Position numbers and translations under genes: made by a program. Below the pieces are notes generated by a model. The model saw only the letters and a list, made by a program, of their open reading frames with translations. It did no database searches and was not told the origin of the DNA. A DNA stretch of 25,159 nt from JBARCX01 sp049794535 (lineage in GTDB: Bacteria > Pseudomonadota > Gammaproteobacteria > Xanthomonadales > Rhodanobacteraceae), in contig JBARCX010000191.1 in NCBI GenBank assembly GCA_049794535.1, positions 1 to 25,159 on the forward strand, in the 5' to 3' direction. Of this stretch, positions 8,142-16,609 are shown piece by piece (position 1 is the first letter of the stretch; the number at the start of each line of letters is the position of its first letter).

Positions 8142-8174
8142 GCAAAAGGGCGCGGCTATGCCGCGCCCTTTTGC
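8142..8174. terminator. Bidirectional rho-independent terminator
   Basis: GCAAAAGGGCGCGGC (8142-8156) and GCCGCGCCCTTTTGC (8160-8174) are perfectly complementary over 15 bp around a TAT loop, with A and T runs in the stem ends serving as U-tracts both ways. It sits between the convergent propeller gene and lipoprotein gene and can serve both. Confidence 0.92.
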
Positions 8175-8192
8175 GTTATATGACCAAGAATC

Positions 8193-8675
8193 CTACTTGA
8201 CCGAGAAGTCCTTGCTGCTAGCCGGCTGGCCGTTCAACGAGATCTCGACTTTGTAGTTGCCCACCGGCCAACCATCGGGCTTGGTGATTTCGAATGACGT
8301 CGTAGCAGGGCCCGTCGGTGCGATGGACTTACTGTCATCCTTCACCGTCTGGCCGTCCTGGTAGGTCCACTTGGCGGCGATGGTGGCGGAACCGCTTCCG
8401 TTGGTGCTCACCGCGGCATAGATCGCATCTTTCGGGCTGAAACTGGTGGTCGCCATGGTGACCTTCTGGTCGGCACCGACAGCACTACCCAGATCGACCG
8501 ATGCCACGCTGACGACCGCTGGAGCGGGTGTCGCCACCGGAGCCGACTGCGCGGGTGGAGGCGTAGCGGCAGCAACAGGCGGCGCGGCGGCCTCTTCTTT
8601 CTTGCTGCAAGCACTGAGGGCCAGGGTAGCGGCCAACGAACATGCCATAACGTACGAGATTCGGTTGAGCTTCAT
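8193..8675 (-). CDS. Hypothetical lipoprotein with Ala/Pro-rich linker
   Basis: 160 residues. The signal sequence ends in the lipobox LSAC with the lipidated Cys at 23, followed by SKKEE; Ser at +2 predicts outer-membrane sorting. Residues about 28-60 are an Ala/Pro-rich flexible linker. The rest (about 61-160) looks like a small beta-sandwich: TSFSPKDAIYAAVSTNG, AAKWTYQDGQTVKDDS, and a C-terminal WPVGNYKVEISLNGQ block typical of Ig-like ligand- or partner-binding domains. I do not recognise a named family. GAGGAGG lies 7 nt before the ATG, and the gene begins 12 nt after the stop of the LysM gene, so the two are almost certainly co-transcribed, suggesting a cell-envelope role. Confidence 0.8.
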   Translation of the reverse strand: MKLNRISYVMACSLAATLALSACSKKEEAAAPPVAAATPPPAQSAPVATPAPAVVSVASVDLGSAVGADQKVTMATTSFSPKDAIYAAVSTNGSGSATIAAKWTYQDGQTVKDDSKSIAPTGPATTSFEITKPDGWPVGNYKVEISLNGQPASSKDFSVK

Positions 8676-8687
8676 GCATCGTCCTCC

Positions 8688-8996
8688 TCAGGCTTTGGCG
8701 GGAATTTTCAGTACCTGACCCGGCTTGATCCGGTCCGGGCTACTGAGCTGATCACGGTTGGCATCGAAAATCTGCTGGTACGCGTTGGCGTTACCGTAGA
8801 ACTGCTTGGCTATCTTGGAGAGGTTGTCGCCGGACTGAACCGTATAGGTCTGCTCGGCAGGCGCCGGAGCATCCGGCGCGGTTGAGGTGACGTTACTTTG
8901 CACGTTGCTGAAATCAGCCGTAGGTGCGTCGGGTGCCGTAGATTCAACCTTGCCCTGCACGTTTGAGAAATCGGGCTTACCCGTTTCGTTACCCAT
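8688..8996 (-). CDS. Small LysM-domain protein with duplicated N-terminal motif
   Basis: 102 residues from ATG 8996, chosen because GGAGGAG stands 6 nt upstream; the longer upstream frame has no support. The C-terminal half (about 50-98) is a complete LysM domain: YTVQSGDNLSKIAKQFYGNA, then ANRDQLSSPDRIKPGQVLKI. LysM binds peptidoglycan or related glycans; in E. coli Kbp/YgaU, a BON-LysM protein, it belongs to a K+-binding protein. No BON domain and no signal peptide are seen here, so localisation is unclear. The N-terminal half holds two near-identical 17-residue units, DFSNVQGKVESTAPDAP (9-25) and DFSNVQSNVTSTAPDAP (28-44), matching at 14 of 17 positions. It is the first gene of a pair with the lipoprotein and is divergent from the gene at 9198. 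Confidence 0.85.
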   Translation of the reverse strand: MGNETGKPDFSNVQGKVESTAPDAPTADFSNVQSNVTSTAPDAPAPAEQTYTVQSGDNLSKIAKQFYGNANAYQQIFDANRDQLSSPDRIKPGQVLKIPAKA

Positions 8997-9197
8997 CGAA
9001 CACTCCTCCGTCCCGAAAGGGAGCCCAGTGTTACCGGCTGAGGAGTTAACGCCCCGTGATTGTGGCGAGCGATGTGCCGTCACCCACGGGTGCCATTCAA
9101 AGGCCGTTCGGTCCGAATGGACTACACGCCACATTGACAGGTGTGCTCTATGCTGCGCGACGCCCCTACTGTACCGAGCCACACACCGGGAAATCGC

Positions 9198-9584
9198 ATG
9201 AACGGATTGAGTCAACGCATCGTCGGTTTTATCGCCGAACTATTGCCGATTTATACCTATCAATTCGCCGATGGCCACGACTGCGCCCTGTCGCTGATCG
9301 ACGGCACATTGATCATGCCGCTCGACGAATCGCATGCCGAACATGAGGAAGGCTGGGTCGCTGTGCTGTGGCAAGGTGATAGCCGCAAACGCTGCGAGGT
9401 ACCCGGCAGCCTGCTCGCCAGCCAGGCCATCCTGCGCCATGTGGAGCTACATGGCCTTGGCCAGCCACGCCATGTACTAGCCGCCCGGCGCAACGAAATG
9501 AGTGAATGCTTCCAACGTCTCACCGGCACCACGCTATGCCTTGAGTCCATGTCACCATCAATGACTGAAGCTGGACTGCACTAG
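9198..9584 (+). CDS. Hypothetical protein, 128 residues
   Basis: I do not recognise a family. The protein begins MNGLSQRIVGFIAELLP and carries an acidic and His-containing middle (DESHAEHEEGW, about 43-53) and a WVAVLWQGDSRKR strand. There is no signal peptide; one N-terminal amphipathic or hydrophobic helix is possible. Two Cys are seen in the middle and C-terminal regions. ATG 9198 is preceded by GGGA at a usable distance; an in-frame GTG at 9141 would add 19 residues with no better ribosome site. Codon use and position-specific GC resemble the neighbouring genes, which supports it as coding. It is divergent from the LysM gene, with about 200 bp between starts, and is followed by hairpins at 9594-9648. 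Confidence 0.6.
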   Translation: MNGLSQRIVGFIAELLPIYTYQFADGHDCALSLIDGTLIMPLDESHAEHEEGWVAVLWQGDSRKRCEVPGSLLASQAILRHVELHGLGQPRHVLAARRNEMSECFQRLTGTTLCLESMSPSMTEAGLH

Positions 9585-9593
9585 ACCCCACAC

Positions 9594-9648
9594 GAGCCGG
9601 CTCAAAAACTCGAACCCTGTTCACACCAGGCGAGCCGGCGCTCGCCTG
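9594..9648. terminator. Two hairpins after the hypothetical gene, possible termination region
   Basis: GAGCCGGCTC (9594-9603) is a perfect 10-bp palindrome followed by AAAAA. CAGGCGAGC (9627-9635) and GCTCGCCTG (9640-9648) form a perfect 9-bp stem closing on CGGC. Neither has a plus-strand U-tract, so they may mark a rho-dependent or processed 3' end for the gene ending at 9584. Confidence 0.45.
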
Positions 9649-9779
9649 TAACGCTGCGCCGACATGCATGGAATGCGGCGATGGCCGGCTGACGTGACGC
9701 ATCGACAAACTCTCTGACGCAGCTATGCGAGATCTGGCGTGGTCGTCGACGTGTCGAATGGGCAGCGCGATTCTTGTTG

Positions 9780-10225
9780 ACCGGGTGACTACACAAAGAT
9801 CACCTTTTATATACATTTTCTTCACAAAGTTCGATGGGCCTAACCTCAGAGAAGGGCAACGCCTTTCAGTACGAGCTTTCTTTAGCACTGCGTGCTCTTT
9901 GTACTACATGAATATATTTTCACAGCTCGTAACTGACGCATAACTGACGAGCGCAAATAGTTGTCTCTTAAGTTAGCCATAACTGATTGATATTTGAATA
10001 AAAAAATACATGATTAAAAATAGAATTTATATACGTTAAATCGAATGCGCAACATTATGCGATTTAATAAAATCGCATGCATGACTGGTAGCACTTTATA
10101 TTATTTTGAATTTTTAATATGACTTTCACGGATTGCGGATTTTAGGCACGCGCAATCATTTGAGTAAGCAGCATGAAGAAAAGGGAGTTAGTAGACGCGT
10201 AATCACACTCAGGCGGAACGGGGAG
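9780..10225. promoter_or_regulatory. AT-rich upstream region of the TonB-dependent receptor gene
   Basis: Non-coding stretch with composition unlike its GC-rich surroundings: by direct count only 13 of 60 bases are G or C at 9961-10020 and 18 of 60 at 10021-10080 and at 10081-10140. It contains TAACTGACG at 9930-9938 and 9941-9949 (11-bp period, one helical turn) plus TAACTGA at 9980, and the inverted repeat at 10057-10078. Such a region fits a curved, nucleoid-protein-bound promoter; I could not pick one confident -35/-10 pair. It is the only large feature in this 650-bp gap. Confidence 0.55.
10057..10078. promoter_or_regulatory. Candidate operator: ATGCGATTT inverted repeat
   Basis: ATGCGATTT (10057-10065), spacer AATA, AAATCGCAT (10070-10078): perfect 9-bp arms. 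A degenerate further copy, AAATCGAATGCG, begins at 10038. It lies about 155 bp upstream of the receptor start within the AT-rich region. The symmetry and spacing fit a dimeric transcription factor site; no regulator gene is adjacent. Confidence 0.45.
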
Positions 10226-10233
10226 TATTTATT

Positions 10234-13200
10234 TTGAATACACAACATCGAAAAATCGCTCTTGCGGTACACATCGCATTGGCACTGGGAACCTGTGCAT
10301 TGACGACAGTCGCAGCGGCGCAAACCGCAGCACCTCAGACGACTCCCTCATCAAGTACGACTTCGCCGGGGGGCGATCAGTCGCAAGCAACAACACAGAC
10401 AGGCACTACACCACCGCCCCAGACGAAGACCTTGCAGACGATCAGCGTTACCGGCTCGTTGATCCGCAGCGTGGACGTGGAAACGGCACAGCCCGTGACC
10501 GAACTCACGCACGAGGCGATACAGCAACAAGGCTTCGTGAGCGTTGGCCAGATTCTGCAGAACGTACCTTCAGTGGGCTCCTCCGGCACCAGCAACCAGA
10601 GCGCGCTAGGCGATATCGTCGGTCAGTACGCGAGCCTACGCGGACTGGGTGCTCCGCGTACGCTGATCCTGGTCGACGGCAACCGCTACACCACCGATAT
10701 CTTCGGCCAGACCGACCTCAGCACGATTCCAAGCTCACTGATCGACAGCGTTGAAATTCTGCAGGATGGCGGTTCGTCGATCTATGGTTCCGACGCTATT
10801 GCGGGTGTCATCAATATCCACACCAAGAACGTGGATGGCGTGTATGTCGATACGTACAACAGCACCTACTCGCCTGGTAGTTACGGCAAGACCGGCCAGT
10901 TCAGCCTGACCGCTGGCAAAAAGTTCTCCCGCGGCTCGTTCACGTTCAATATGAGCATGCAGAACATCAATGGGATCATGTCCAACCAAGCGTGGTTCAG
11001 CAGGTACGGTTTCGGCAGCGTGCCGGGGCTTCCCCAGACGATGGGGCCGTCGGCTTACGGCACCATCACTGGCGCCACCAATCCGCTCACGGGTGCGGCG
11101 GTACCGCTACCGTACGGCAACGGCAGTTCCCCGATAACGGTGAATGCGGGCCAGAACGGGATGAACATCGCCAACTACCATCTCAATACGTTCGGCTCTC
11201 AATATCCCAGCCCCTATTTCACCAACGACTATGGCAATTCGGCCGCGCTCGAATCGCTGATACCGGATAACCGACTGCGCTCGTACACGCTGAAGGGCGA
11301 TTTCAAGCTGACCGACCACGTCACAGCCACCTTCACCGGCACTTACAACACCAACAACGCCACCTCCTATATCGGTGGCTATCCGCTGAGTTCACTGACG
11401 CCGGCCAATGGCGTGAATCTCGGCAACGCGCTCGGCCTGCCGGCAGGCAGCCTCGGGGGCGCCTGGTTCCCCGTGCTGTCTCCGAATAGTTATTACAACC
11501 CCTTGCCGGGCAGCAACACCTCGTTCAACCTGCCGCTATTTGACCCCAATCGTGTCACGGTGAACAACATAAAACAGGCTGGCTTCCGCGCTGGTCTGGA
11601 AGGTGACTTCTCGCTGGGCGAGAACGAATTCAACTGGGACGCCGGCTATAGCGACTATCGCTATACCCAGGATATGGGCGGTGGCGGCAACCTGAATCTG
11701 GTGCATTTGTACAACGCTGTTGGACCGTCCTTCATGGCCGCCAACGGGCAGGTGGTATGTGGCACGCCGGGTAATGTCATCCAGGGTTGTGTACCGCTCA
11801 ATGCCTTCTCCGGCGCGGGCGGGCTCACCCCGGCCGAGATCAATTACCTCAACTACAACTTCTTTACGCACTCCGAAAGCCAGCAGCGGAACGTCAACGT
11901 CGATTTGAGCGGCGACATGTTCACGTTCCCGCAGGTGCTCGGTAGCGGCGACGCGACCTTCGCCGTGGGTGCCGACCACCGTGACGTATCTGGCGAAGTC
12001 ACGCCCGATAGCTACACGCAGCTAGGTCTCAACACCAACCTGCAACAGAACCCGGGCGCAGGCTCGTACGGGATCAACGAAGCGTTTGCCGAGGTCAACC
12101 TTCCGCTCTTGAAGGACATCGCGGGTGCGCAGTTACTGGACTTGGACATCTCCCACCGCTTTTCGCACTACAGCAACTTCGGTGATACCAACAACTCCTC
12201 CTACAAGCTCTCGTGGAAGCCGATTGACGACCTGCTGGTACGCGCCAGCTACGGCACGGGCTTCCGTGCACCGTCGATTTCCAATCTGTACGGCGGCACG
12301 ATGCAGAGTTTCACGGGCTATACCGACCCCTGCGATGTCAACATCGGCTTTACCTCCAACCCAACCGTCCAGCAACGCTGCCTCAACGGCATCGCCGGCC
12401 TGGCAGGCGTCGGTCCGGGCTTCACGCAGCTCAGTGCGACAGGTATACCGGTAACCTCTACCAACAGCACAAGCACCACGCCTTATTACACCGGCGCTAA
12501 CGCCAGCCTGAAGCCGGAAACGTCCAGGAGCATGACCGCGGGCTTCGTCTACAGCCCGAGTTGGTTGAACGGTTTCAATATCAACGCGGATTTCTATCGC
12601 ATCCGCGTCGACAACGTCATCACCTTGCCGACCGCCGACAGTATCCTGAACAATTGCTACATCAGTGGCATAGCGCAGCAGTGTTCGCAGTTCCAGCGTT
12701 CGGCAAATGGCCAGGTGATCAACCTGCTACAGGCAGTGATCAACTCAGGCTTTGTGGATGAGCGCGGCCTCGACCTGGGGCTAAGCTATCTGTTCCCCGA
12801 CACACCGGTCGGCCATTTCAAGATCGACACGAGCGCCACCTACATCAGCTCGCTGAAGGAACAATCTGCGCCCATCGGCCAAGGCGGCCAAGTCAGCTAC
12901 AACATAGGCACTTACGATACCGTTCTCGGCCCGGTGTGGCGCACCCGCGACACCACCAACTTCAACTGGTCGTACGGCAACTTCGGTGCCACCTGGACCC
13001 TTCGCTATTACTCCTCACTGAAGGAATCCTGCCGCCCGAATGCACCGGCGCTGGATGAATACTTCCCGTGCACCGACCCCAACGGCAGCGTGCAGGGCCA
13101 GCAAGCCGGTCTGTACCGCCAGGGTGCCCTGGCCTTCAACGATCTGCAGGTCAGCTGGACTGCTCCGTGGAAGGGCCATATCGCGCTGGGTGCCACCGAT

Positions 13201-13359
13201 CTCTTCAACCGTCACGCCCAGTTGACCTACACCGGTGCGGCAGGCGTGTCCGGGCCGTTGGGTCCCACCGGCACGGACGGCTACACGTCATTTTCCTATA
13301 ACCCGCAGTATGACTTCGGTCGTGTGATCTACCTGAAGTACAGCCAGCAGCTGTTCTAA
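10234..13359 (+). CDS. TonB-dependent outer-membrane receptor
   Basis: 1041-residue TonB-dependent transporter that would import a bulky ligand (siderophore, oligosaccharide, peptide or other) across the outer membrane using ExbBD-TonB energy. The start is a TTG at 10234 with GGGGAG (10220-10225) 8 nt upstream. Residues 1-29 are a signal peptide (VAAA|Q), 30-66 a Ser/Thr/Gln/Pro-rich linker, TISVTGS (69-75) is the likely TonB-box/plug entry, and the plug domain runs to about 197 with LRGLGAPRTLILVDGNR (135-151), IDSVEILQDGGSSIYGSDAI and AGVINI. The remainder is a beta-barrel that ends YLKYSQQLF, with the C-terminal aromatic residue needed for outer-membrane assembly. The size and GSLIRS-type plug resemble the very large receptor families of Xanthomonadales, many for plant or peptide substrates. 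No substrate-processing enzyme is adjacent, so the ligand cannot be assigned. The gene stands alone. Confidence 0.93.
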   Translation: MNTQHRKIALAVHIALALGTCALTTVAAAQTAAPQTTPSSSTTSPGGDQSQATTQTGTTPPPQTKTLQTISVTGSLIRSVDVETAQPVTELTHEAIQQQGFVSVGQILQNVPSVGSSGTSNQSALGDIVGQYASLRGLGAPRTLILVDGNRYTTDIFGQTDLSTIPSSLIDSVEILQDGGSSIYGSDAIAGVINIHTKNVDGVYVDTYNSTYSPGSYGKTGQFSLTAGKKFSRGSFTFNMSMQNINGIMSNQAWFSRYGFGSVPGLPQTMGPSAYGTITGATNPLTGAAVPLPYGNGSSPITVNAGQNGMNIANYHLNTFGSQYPSPYFTNDYGNSAALESLIPDNRLRSYTLKGDFKLTDHVTATFTGTYNTNNATSYIGGYPLSSLTPANGVNLGNALGLPAGSLGGAWFPVLSPNSYYNPLPGSNTSFNLPLFDPNRVTVNNIKQAGFRAGLEGDFSLGENEFNWDAGYSDYRYTQDMGGGGNLNLVHLYNAVGPSFMAANGQVVCGTPGNVIQGCVPLNAFSGAGGLTPAEINYLNYNFFTHSESQQRNVNVDLSGDMFTFPQVLGSGDATFAVGADHRDVSGEVTPDSYTQLGLNTNLQQNPGAGSYGINEAFAEVNLPLLKDIAGAQLLDLDISHRFSHYSNFGDTNNSSYKLSWKPIDDLLVRASYGTGFRAPSISNLYGGTMQSFTGYTDPCDVNIGFTSNPTVQQRCLNGIAGLAGVGPGFTQLSATGIPVTSTNSTSTTPYYTGANASLKPETSRSMTAGFVYSPSWLNGFNINADFYRIRVDNVITLPTADSILNNCYISGIAQQCSQFQRSANGQVINLLQAVINSGFVDERGLDLGLSYLFPDTPVGHFKIDTSATYISSLKEQSAPIGQGGQVSYNIGTYDTVLGPVWRTRDTTNFNWSYGNFGATWTLRYYSSLKESCRPNAPALDEYFPCTDPNGSVQGQQAGLYRQGALAFNDLQVSWTAPWKGHIALGATDLFNRHAQLTYTGAAGVSGPLGPTGTDGYTSFSYNPQYDFGRVIYLKYSQQLF

Positions 13360-13390
13360 GCTCGCTGATATGTTGTCTCGCTGAGAGCTT

Positions 13391-13416
13391 GGCAGGGTGT
13401 TGAGAAACACCCTGCC
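13391..13416. terminator. Hairpin between convergent receptor and RND genes
   Basis: GGCAGGGTGTT (13391-13401) and AACACCCTGCC (13406-13416) form a perfect 11-bp stem capped by GAGA, a GNRA tetraloop. No U-run follows on either strand. It lies 31 bp after the receptor stop and 34 bp from the RND stop, so it likely shields both transcripts' 3' ends. Confidence 0.6.
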
Positions 13417-13450
13417 AGTGTGGGCCATGGATGGCCTGCCGTTCTTTGAA

Positions 13451-16400
13451 TTAGCCAGACTCATTCGCCGAGAGGCGCCGCACACCACGACGTTGCTCCC
13501 GCCGACGCGCACGCCAGCTGCTCAAGCGTGCCCCCAGGCAGGAGAAAATCACGTACAACGCCGGTGTGCTGAGCAGGGTCAAACTCTGCGATATCAGCAA
13601 GCCGCCAATCAACGCGATACCCAGCGGACGACGCAAGTCCGAGCCCTCGCCAAGTCCGACTGCAATCGGTACCGCGGCGAGAATCGCCACCATCGTGGTC
13701 ATCATGATGGGTCGGAAACGCACTTCGCATGCTTCACGCGCCGCTTCCATCGGCGTCTTGCCATGCTCGCGCTCAGCGACCAGGGCGAAGTCGATCATCA
13801 TGATCGCGTTTTTCTTGACGATACCTATCAACAACACCAGCGCGATCTGCGCAATCACCGACAACTCAGTATTAGTAATCCAAAGCGCCATCAATGCACC
13901 GACACCCGCTGCCGGCAATGTGGACAAGATCGTGATTGGATGGATCAGGCTTTCGTACAAAATGCCGAGCACGATATAGACGGTGACAATCGCGCCGAGC
14001 AGCAGCCATAACATGCCGCTCTGCGATTGCTGGAAGCGACGGAAATCGCCACCGACGTTGAGCTTGATGCTACCCGGCATGCGCATGTTGTTGGCGGTGG
14101 CCTGGACGATCTGCAAGGCCTCGCCCATGCTCACACCGGGAGCAAGGTTGAAGCTCATATCCATCGTGGCGTACTGGTTCTCGTGGGATACCTGCGTCGG
14201 TGCCAGGCCCGGCACCTGACGGGCAACCGCTGAGAGCGGAGTCATTGAGCCACTGCCCGTGGGAACGTAAATGTGATTTAGCGCTGCCGGTGTAGCCGTC
14301 TGGTTTGGCAGCGCGCTCACCACCACTTTGTACTGGTTGAGATCAGAGTAGATGGTGCTTACTTGTCGCTGGCCGAAAGCGTCGTAAAGCACACCGTCGA
14401 TGGTGCCGATCGAAATACCCAGTCGCGCAGCCTTATCGCGGTCGATCACGATGTTCTGCTGCAAACCCGCATCGTCCAGATCGCTGCCGACATCCTGCAA
14501 CTTGGGATTCTTCTTGAGCTCCGTTACCAACTTCGGTAACCACTCTTGCAGCTCGTCCGAGTTATCGCCTTGCAGCGAGATCTGATACTGCGCGCCCTGA
14601 CTACTACCGCCACCGCCGAAGCTCGGCAGATCCTGGATCGGTCGCAAGCGCACATTGAGATCGGGATATTTAGCCGCCTTGGCACTGAGGCGTGCCAAGA
14701 CGGCAAACGTATCGTCCTTGCGTCCCTGCGCATGCGTTTTCAATTCGATATCGAACGAGCCGCTCGAACCTTGTCGGCTGCTGCCCAGGCGCGCACCCAC
14801 GGTGGCAACGTCGTGATCCTTCAGCAGCATATCGATCAGGCGTAGCTGGCGGTTCGCAGCATCCTGGAATGACACGGTGGAACCGGAGGTGGCACGGCCA
14901 CGTATCAAGCCCGTATCCTGCGGTGGAAACAGCCCGGTCTTGACTTGGGTGAACAGGAACATCGTGACGCCGATCAGGATCAGTGGCGTCAGCGAGAGTA
15001 TCAGCGCGTGGCGTAGCGAAAAGTCGAGCGCCCGGCTGTAGATCCGCAACATGCCGTCATGGAACGCGTCCAGCGCGGCGCCCAGCTTCGAGGGCTTCGC
15101 CTCACGGCTAGACTCGGTGTGGCCACTAAGGAAGCGACCGCACAGCGACGAAGTGAGCGTGAGCGATACCACCGCCGAGATGGCGATCGCCGCCACCAGC
15201 GTCAGCGTGAACTCCTTGAAGAACATGCCAGTGATACCGCTCATGAAAAGCAGCGGGATGAATACGGCAATCAACGAGGCGGTGATCGAGACGATGGTGA
15301 AACCGATCTCGCGCGCCCCCGTCAACGCAGCCTGCATCCGCGTCATGCCCTGATCGATATGCCGAATGATGTTCTCGATCACCACGATCGCATCGTCCAC
15401 GACGAACCCGATCGAAATCACCAACGCCAACAGCGTGAGGTTGTTGAGCGTGAAGCCCATGACATACATCACGATGGCCGCACCGGCCAATGACAACGGC
15501 ACTGCAGTTGCGGCGATGAGGGTTGGCGCCGTGCGACGCAGGAACAGCGCCATCACCAGCACCACCATCGCCAGACTGATCAGCAAGGTCGCCTGCACCT
15601 CATGCAGCGACGCACGAATAGTGGGCGTGTCGTCAAAGTATGGTGTGAGCTTGGTGCCCGGCTGCAGGTAACTGCGCAATACCGGCACTTCAGCCTTCAC
15701 CTCATCCACAGTGGCGATGATGTTGGCGTTGGACTGCTTGTAGACGTACATCAGGATCGCAGGCTTACCCTGGAACCAGGCTGCCTGATAGGCATCTTGG
15801 GTGCCGTCGTAAACCTTGGCAACGTCCGACAGACGCACCGGAACACCATTATTGCTAGCAACAATGAGCTGGGAGAAGTCATCCGCCGTATGCAGCGAGT
15901 CGTTGGCGGTTACCGCCATCGTGGTGACGCCGTCGGATAGGAAGCCCTGCGGGGAAGTGACGTTGGCCGCGGTCAGCGCGTTACGCAGCTGGTCTGGCGA
16001 CAGGCCCATCGCATTGAGTGCACGCAGGTTCACGTCCACACGGATCGCGGGTGTTGCAGCACCAAGGATGTCCACTTCGGAAACACCGGAGAGCTGGCGT
16101 AACCGCTGTGCAAGCAGCGAGTCGGCCACGTCATACAGGTCGCGTGCCGATTGGGTATCAGACGTCAGCGCGAAAGCGATGATCGGGTCATCGTTCGGAT
16201 TGGCCTTCTCGTAACTCGGCGGACTGTTCAGGCCGGACGGCAAATCGGACTGCGCGGCGTTGATCGCCGCTTGTACGTCACGCGCCGCATCGTCGATGTT
16301 GCGACTGGTGTCGAACATCAGGAATACCTGCGTACTGCCCAGCGAGCTGGACGAACGCATGGTGTCGATGCCCGGCACCTGGCCCAGATGGCGCTCCAGC

Positions 16401-16597
16401 GGTGCAGCCACCGTGGATGCCATGGTGTTGGCGCTGGCGCCCGCCTGACTGGCCTGCACGAAGATCACCGGGAGCTGCATGTTCGGCAGCGCAGCCACAC
16501 CCAGCAGGGAGTAGCAGATCAGTCCAATGACGAACACGCCCATGGCCAGCAGCGAAGTACCGATGGGGCGACGGATGAAGGGGCCAGAAATATTCAT
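13451..16597 (-). CDS. mdtC: RND efflux permease, second of two (MdtC/MuxC-like)
   Basis: 1048-residue inner-membrane proton/drug antiporter of the HAE1 RND family. N-terminus MNISGPFIRRPIGTSLLAMG is the typical cytosolic turn and TM1. The proton-relay Asp pair is in ISIGFVVDDAIVVIENI (TM4, about 400) and its Lys partner in LLIGIVKKNAIMMIDFAL (TM10, about 930); both are intact, as are the two large periplasmic porter loops. The C-terminus is Arg-rich (RARRREQRRGVRR), probably cytosolic. It is the distal gene of adaptor-permease-permease; in E. coli MdtABC the two permeases form a B2C heterotrimer. GGGA lies 8-9 nt before the ATG, adjacent to a hairpin. The 193-bp gap from the preceding permease is unusually long and structured. 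No outer-membrane channel gene is present nearby. Substrates are unknown; MdtABC relatives export bile salts, novobiocin and flavonoids. Confidence 0.92.
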   Translation of the reverse strand: MNISGPFIRRPIGTSLLAMGVFVIGLICYSLLGVAALPNMQLPVIFVQASQAGASANTMASTVAAPLERHLGQVPGIDTMRSSSSLGSTQVFLMFDTSRNIDDAARDVQAAINAAQSDLPSGLNSPPSYEKANPNDDPIIAFALTSDTQSARDLYDVADSLLAQRLRQLSGVSEVDILGAATPAIRVDVNLRALNAMGLSPDQLRNALTAANVTSPQGFLSDGVTTMAVTANDSLHTADDFSQLIVASNNGVPVRLSDVAKVYDGTQDAYQAAWFQGKPAILMYVYKQSNANIIATVDEVKAEVPVLRSYLQPGTKLTPYFDDTPTIRASLHEVQATLLISLAMVVLVMALFLRRTAPTLIAATAVPLSLAGAAIVMYVMGFTLNNLTLLALVISIGFVVDDAIVVIENIIRHIDQGMTRMQAALTGAREIGFTIVSITASLIAVFIPLLFMSGITGMFFKEFTLTLVAAIAISAVVSLTLTSSLCGRFLSGHTESSREAKPSKLGAALDAFHDGMLRIYSRALDFSLRHALILSLTPLILIGVTMFLFTQVKTGLFPPQDTGLIRGRATSGSTVSFQDAANRQLRLIDMLLKDHDVATVGARLGSSRQGSSGSFDIELKTHAQGRKDDTFAVLARLSAKAAKYPDLNVRLRPIQDLPSFGGGGSSQGAQYQISLQGDNSDELQEWLPKLVTELKKNPKLQDVGSDLDDAGLQQNIVIDRDKAARLGISIGTIDGVLYDAFGQRQVSTIYSDLNQYKVVVSALPNQTATPAALNHIYVPTGSGSMTPLSAVARQVPGLAPTQVSHENQYATMDMSFNLAPGVSMGEALQIVQATANNMRMPGSIKLNVGGDFRRFQQSQSGMLWLLLGAIVTVYIVLGILYESLIHPITILSTLPAAGVGALMALWITNTELSVIAQIALVLLIGIVKKNAIMMIDFALVAEREHGKTPMEAAREACEVRFRPIMMTTMVAILAAVPIAVGLGEGSDLRRPLGIALIGGLLISQSLTLLSTPALYVIFSCLGARLSSWRARRREQRRGVRRLSANESG

Positions 16598-16609
16598 GCA
16601 GTGGATCCC

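Noticed and set aside
9725..9943. 72-codon open frame entering the AT-rich region
   Set aside because: No ribosome site, no similarity, and it crosses the composition boundary; judged non-coding.
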